Positions 7,044 through 7,654 of a stretch of DNA of 7,654 bases are shown one piece after another. Numbering within the stretch: position 1 is the first letter of the stretch; each line of letters opens with the position of its first letter. The stretch lies in assembly GCA_018057635.1 (NCBI GenBank), contig JAGPDJ010000101.1, positions 1 through 7,654 on the forward strand, in the 5' to 3' direction. Under the pieces are notes generated by a model, which had not been told where the DNA came from, made no database searches, and saw only the letters and a program-made list of their open reading frames with translations. This stretch comes from Ferruginibacter sp. Lineage in GTDB: Bacteria > Bacteroidota > Bacteroidia > Chitinophagales > Chitinophagaceae. Position numbers and translations under genes: made by a program.

Positions 7044-7654
7044 TCAAAGCCGGTATAACATTTGAAGTTTTAATTCTGTTTTCCTGTTACCTTTTATTTC
7101 ATCCAGGCCTGATCCTATTGAAGATTGCCCGGAATTTACAGTTTGTGCTATCCTCACCCAGGCTGAAAGTTTTCGGGTTATATCATAATTAATATTCAGG
7201 TAATACCTATACCCCTGATTGTAAAATACCGGTATTGAATAACTGAATAAAACATCATTCTCATAAGCATATAAACTGCTGTTATAGTCATCTGTTTCAA
7301 AATACTGCAGGCGAATATTGGCTGAAAACGGCTTCAGCATTGGTTTATATATCAAATCTGCATTGGCAAGAAATCCCCTTGAGTCTTCATAGCCATTTTT
7401 ATGAAACCATACCAATTCTACCCTGTTCCTGAATGTAACATGCCTGTTTATCTTAAAATTGAACTGTGTTCGCCAGTTTTTGTGGTGCTGATTGGTTACC
7501 GGGCTCATTGCAAGTGCTTCCGGATTTGCATTGGCGGCTTTTGACTCTCTTTTAAAACGGCTATATATTTCCAGTTGGCGGTTGGGCCGGTATGTTGCCT
7601 GAATAAAATAGTCGGAACCTGTTGACGGTGTATTTACCTGGAATTTCAGCCAGG
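7044..7654 (-). CDS. Outer-membrane beta-barrel C-terminal region, probably of a helix-hairpin-helix (ComEA-like) barrel protein; 5'-truncated
   Basis: The frame is open from the TGA stop at 7044-7046 to the window end, giving 202 visible residues; the start is outside. An internal ATG at 7506-7508 is not the start because similar barrel sequence continues upstream (DYFIQATYRPNRQLEIYSRF). The visible part alternates polar and aromatic residues in strand-sized units (RTQFNFKINRHVTFRNRVELVWF, ANIRLQYFET, LFSYSIPVFYNQGYRYYLNINYDI, AWVRIAQTVNS) and ends ELKLQMLYRL, as expected of an outer-membrane barrel. The pattern YAYENDVLFSYSIPVFYNQG, then IGSGLDEIKGNRKTELKLQ resembles, from memory, the C-terminal barrel of Bacteroidota proteins that carry helix-hairpin-helix repeats at the N-terminus. 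The N-terminal part is not visible, so this subfamily call is tentative while the barrel call is firmer. It has the same orientation as the susC-like operon but is separated from it by about 360 bases. Confidence 0.6.
   Translation of the reverse strand, partial: WLKFQVNTPSTGSDYFIQATYRPNRQLEIYSRFKRESKAANANPEALAMSPVTNQHHKNWRTQFNFKINRHVTFRNRVELVWFHKNGYEDSRGFLANADLIYKPMLKPFSANIRLQYFETDDYNSSLYAYENDVLFSYSIPVFYNQGYRYYLNINYDITRKLSAWVRIAQTVNSGQSSIGSGLDEIKGNRKTELKLQMLYRL

Overview
The window looks like chromosomal DNA from a Bacteroidota bacterium, most likely of the Chitinophagaceae/Sphingobacteriales type. It carries a SusC/SusD outer-membrane uptake pair and lipoproteins whose cysteine is followed by charged residues. 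Starts lack Shine-Dalgarno sequences, a TAnnTTTG-type -7 element is present, intergenic DNA is AT-rich, and a Bacteroidota-type DUF3467 protein is encoded. The genus assignment is inference from sequence style only.

Layout, left to right. (1) Bases 1-338, plus strand: the 3' part of a four-helix-bundle gene of the 23S rRNA intervening-sequence (S23/IVP) family, cut by the window start. (2) Bases 337-390: an array of 7-base repeats, two copies facing four, which can form a 14-bp perfect stem and fills the gap between two convergent genes. (3) Bases 393-707, minus strand: a small DUF3467 protein. (4) Bases 738-763: a strong intrinsic terminator closing the operon to its right. (5) Bases 788-6683, minus strand: a three-gene operon transcribed right to left, susC-like (6683-3435), susD-like (3367-1847), then a DUF1735-type lipoprotein (1765-788). 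Hairpins sit in both intercistronic gaps. (6) Bases 6684-7043: non-coding DNA upstream of susC with a tandem pair of near-identical 20-base repeats. (7) Bases 7044-7654, minus strand: the 3' part of another outer-membrane beta-barrel gene, cut by the window end.

How the genes work together: the SusC homologue is a TonB-dependent channel, the SusD homologue is its surface lipoprotein lid that captures ligand, and the DUF1735 lipoprotein is probably an accessory surface ligand-binding protein. No glycoside hydrolase, peptidase, ECF sigma/anti-sigma pair or hybrid two-component regulator lies in the window, so the substrate cannot be named. I see no clearly new defence or mobile system. The items most worth a second look are the heptad array fused to the four-helix-bundle gene, the 13-bp hairpin between the susD-like gene and the lipoprotein gene, the overlap of terminator and promoter ahead of DUF3467, and the tandem repeat upstream of susC.
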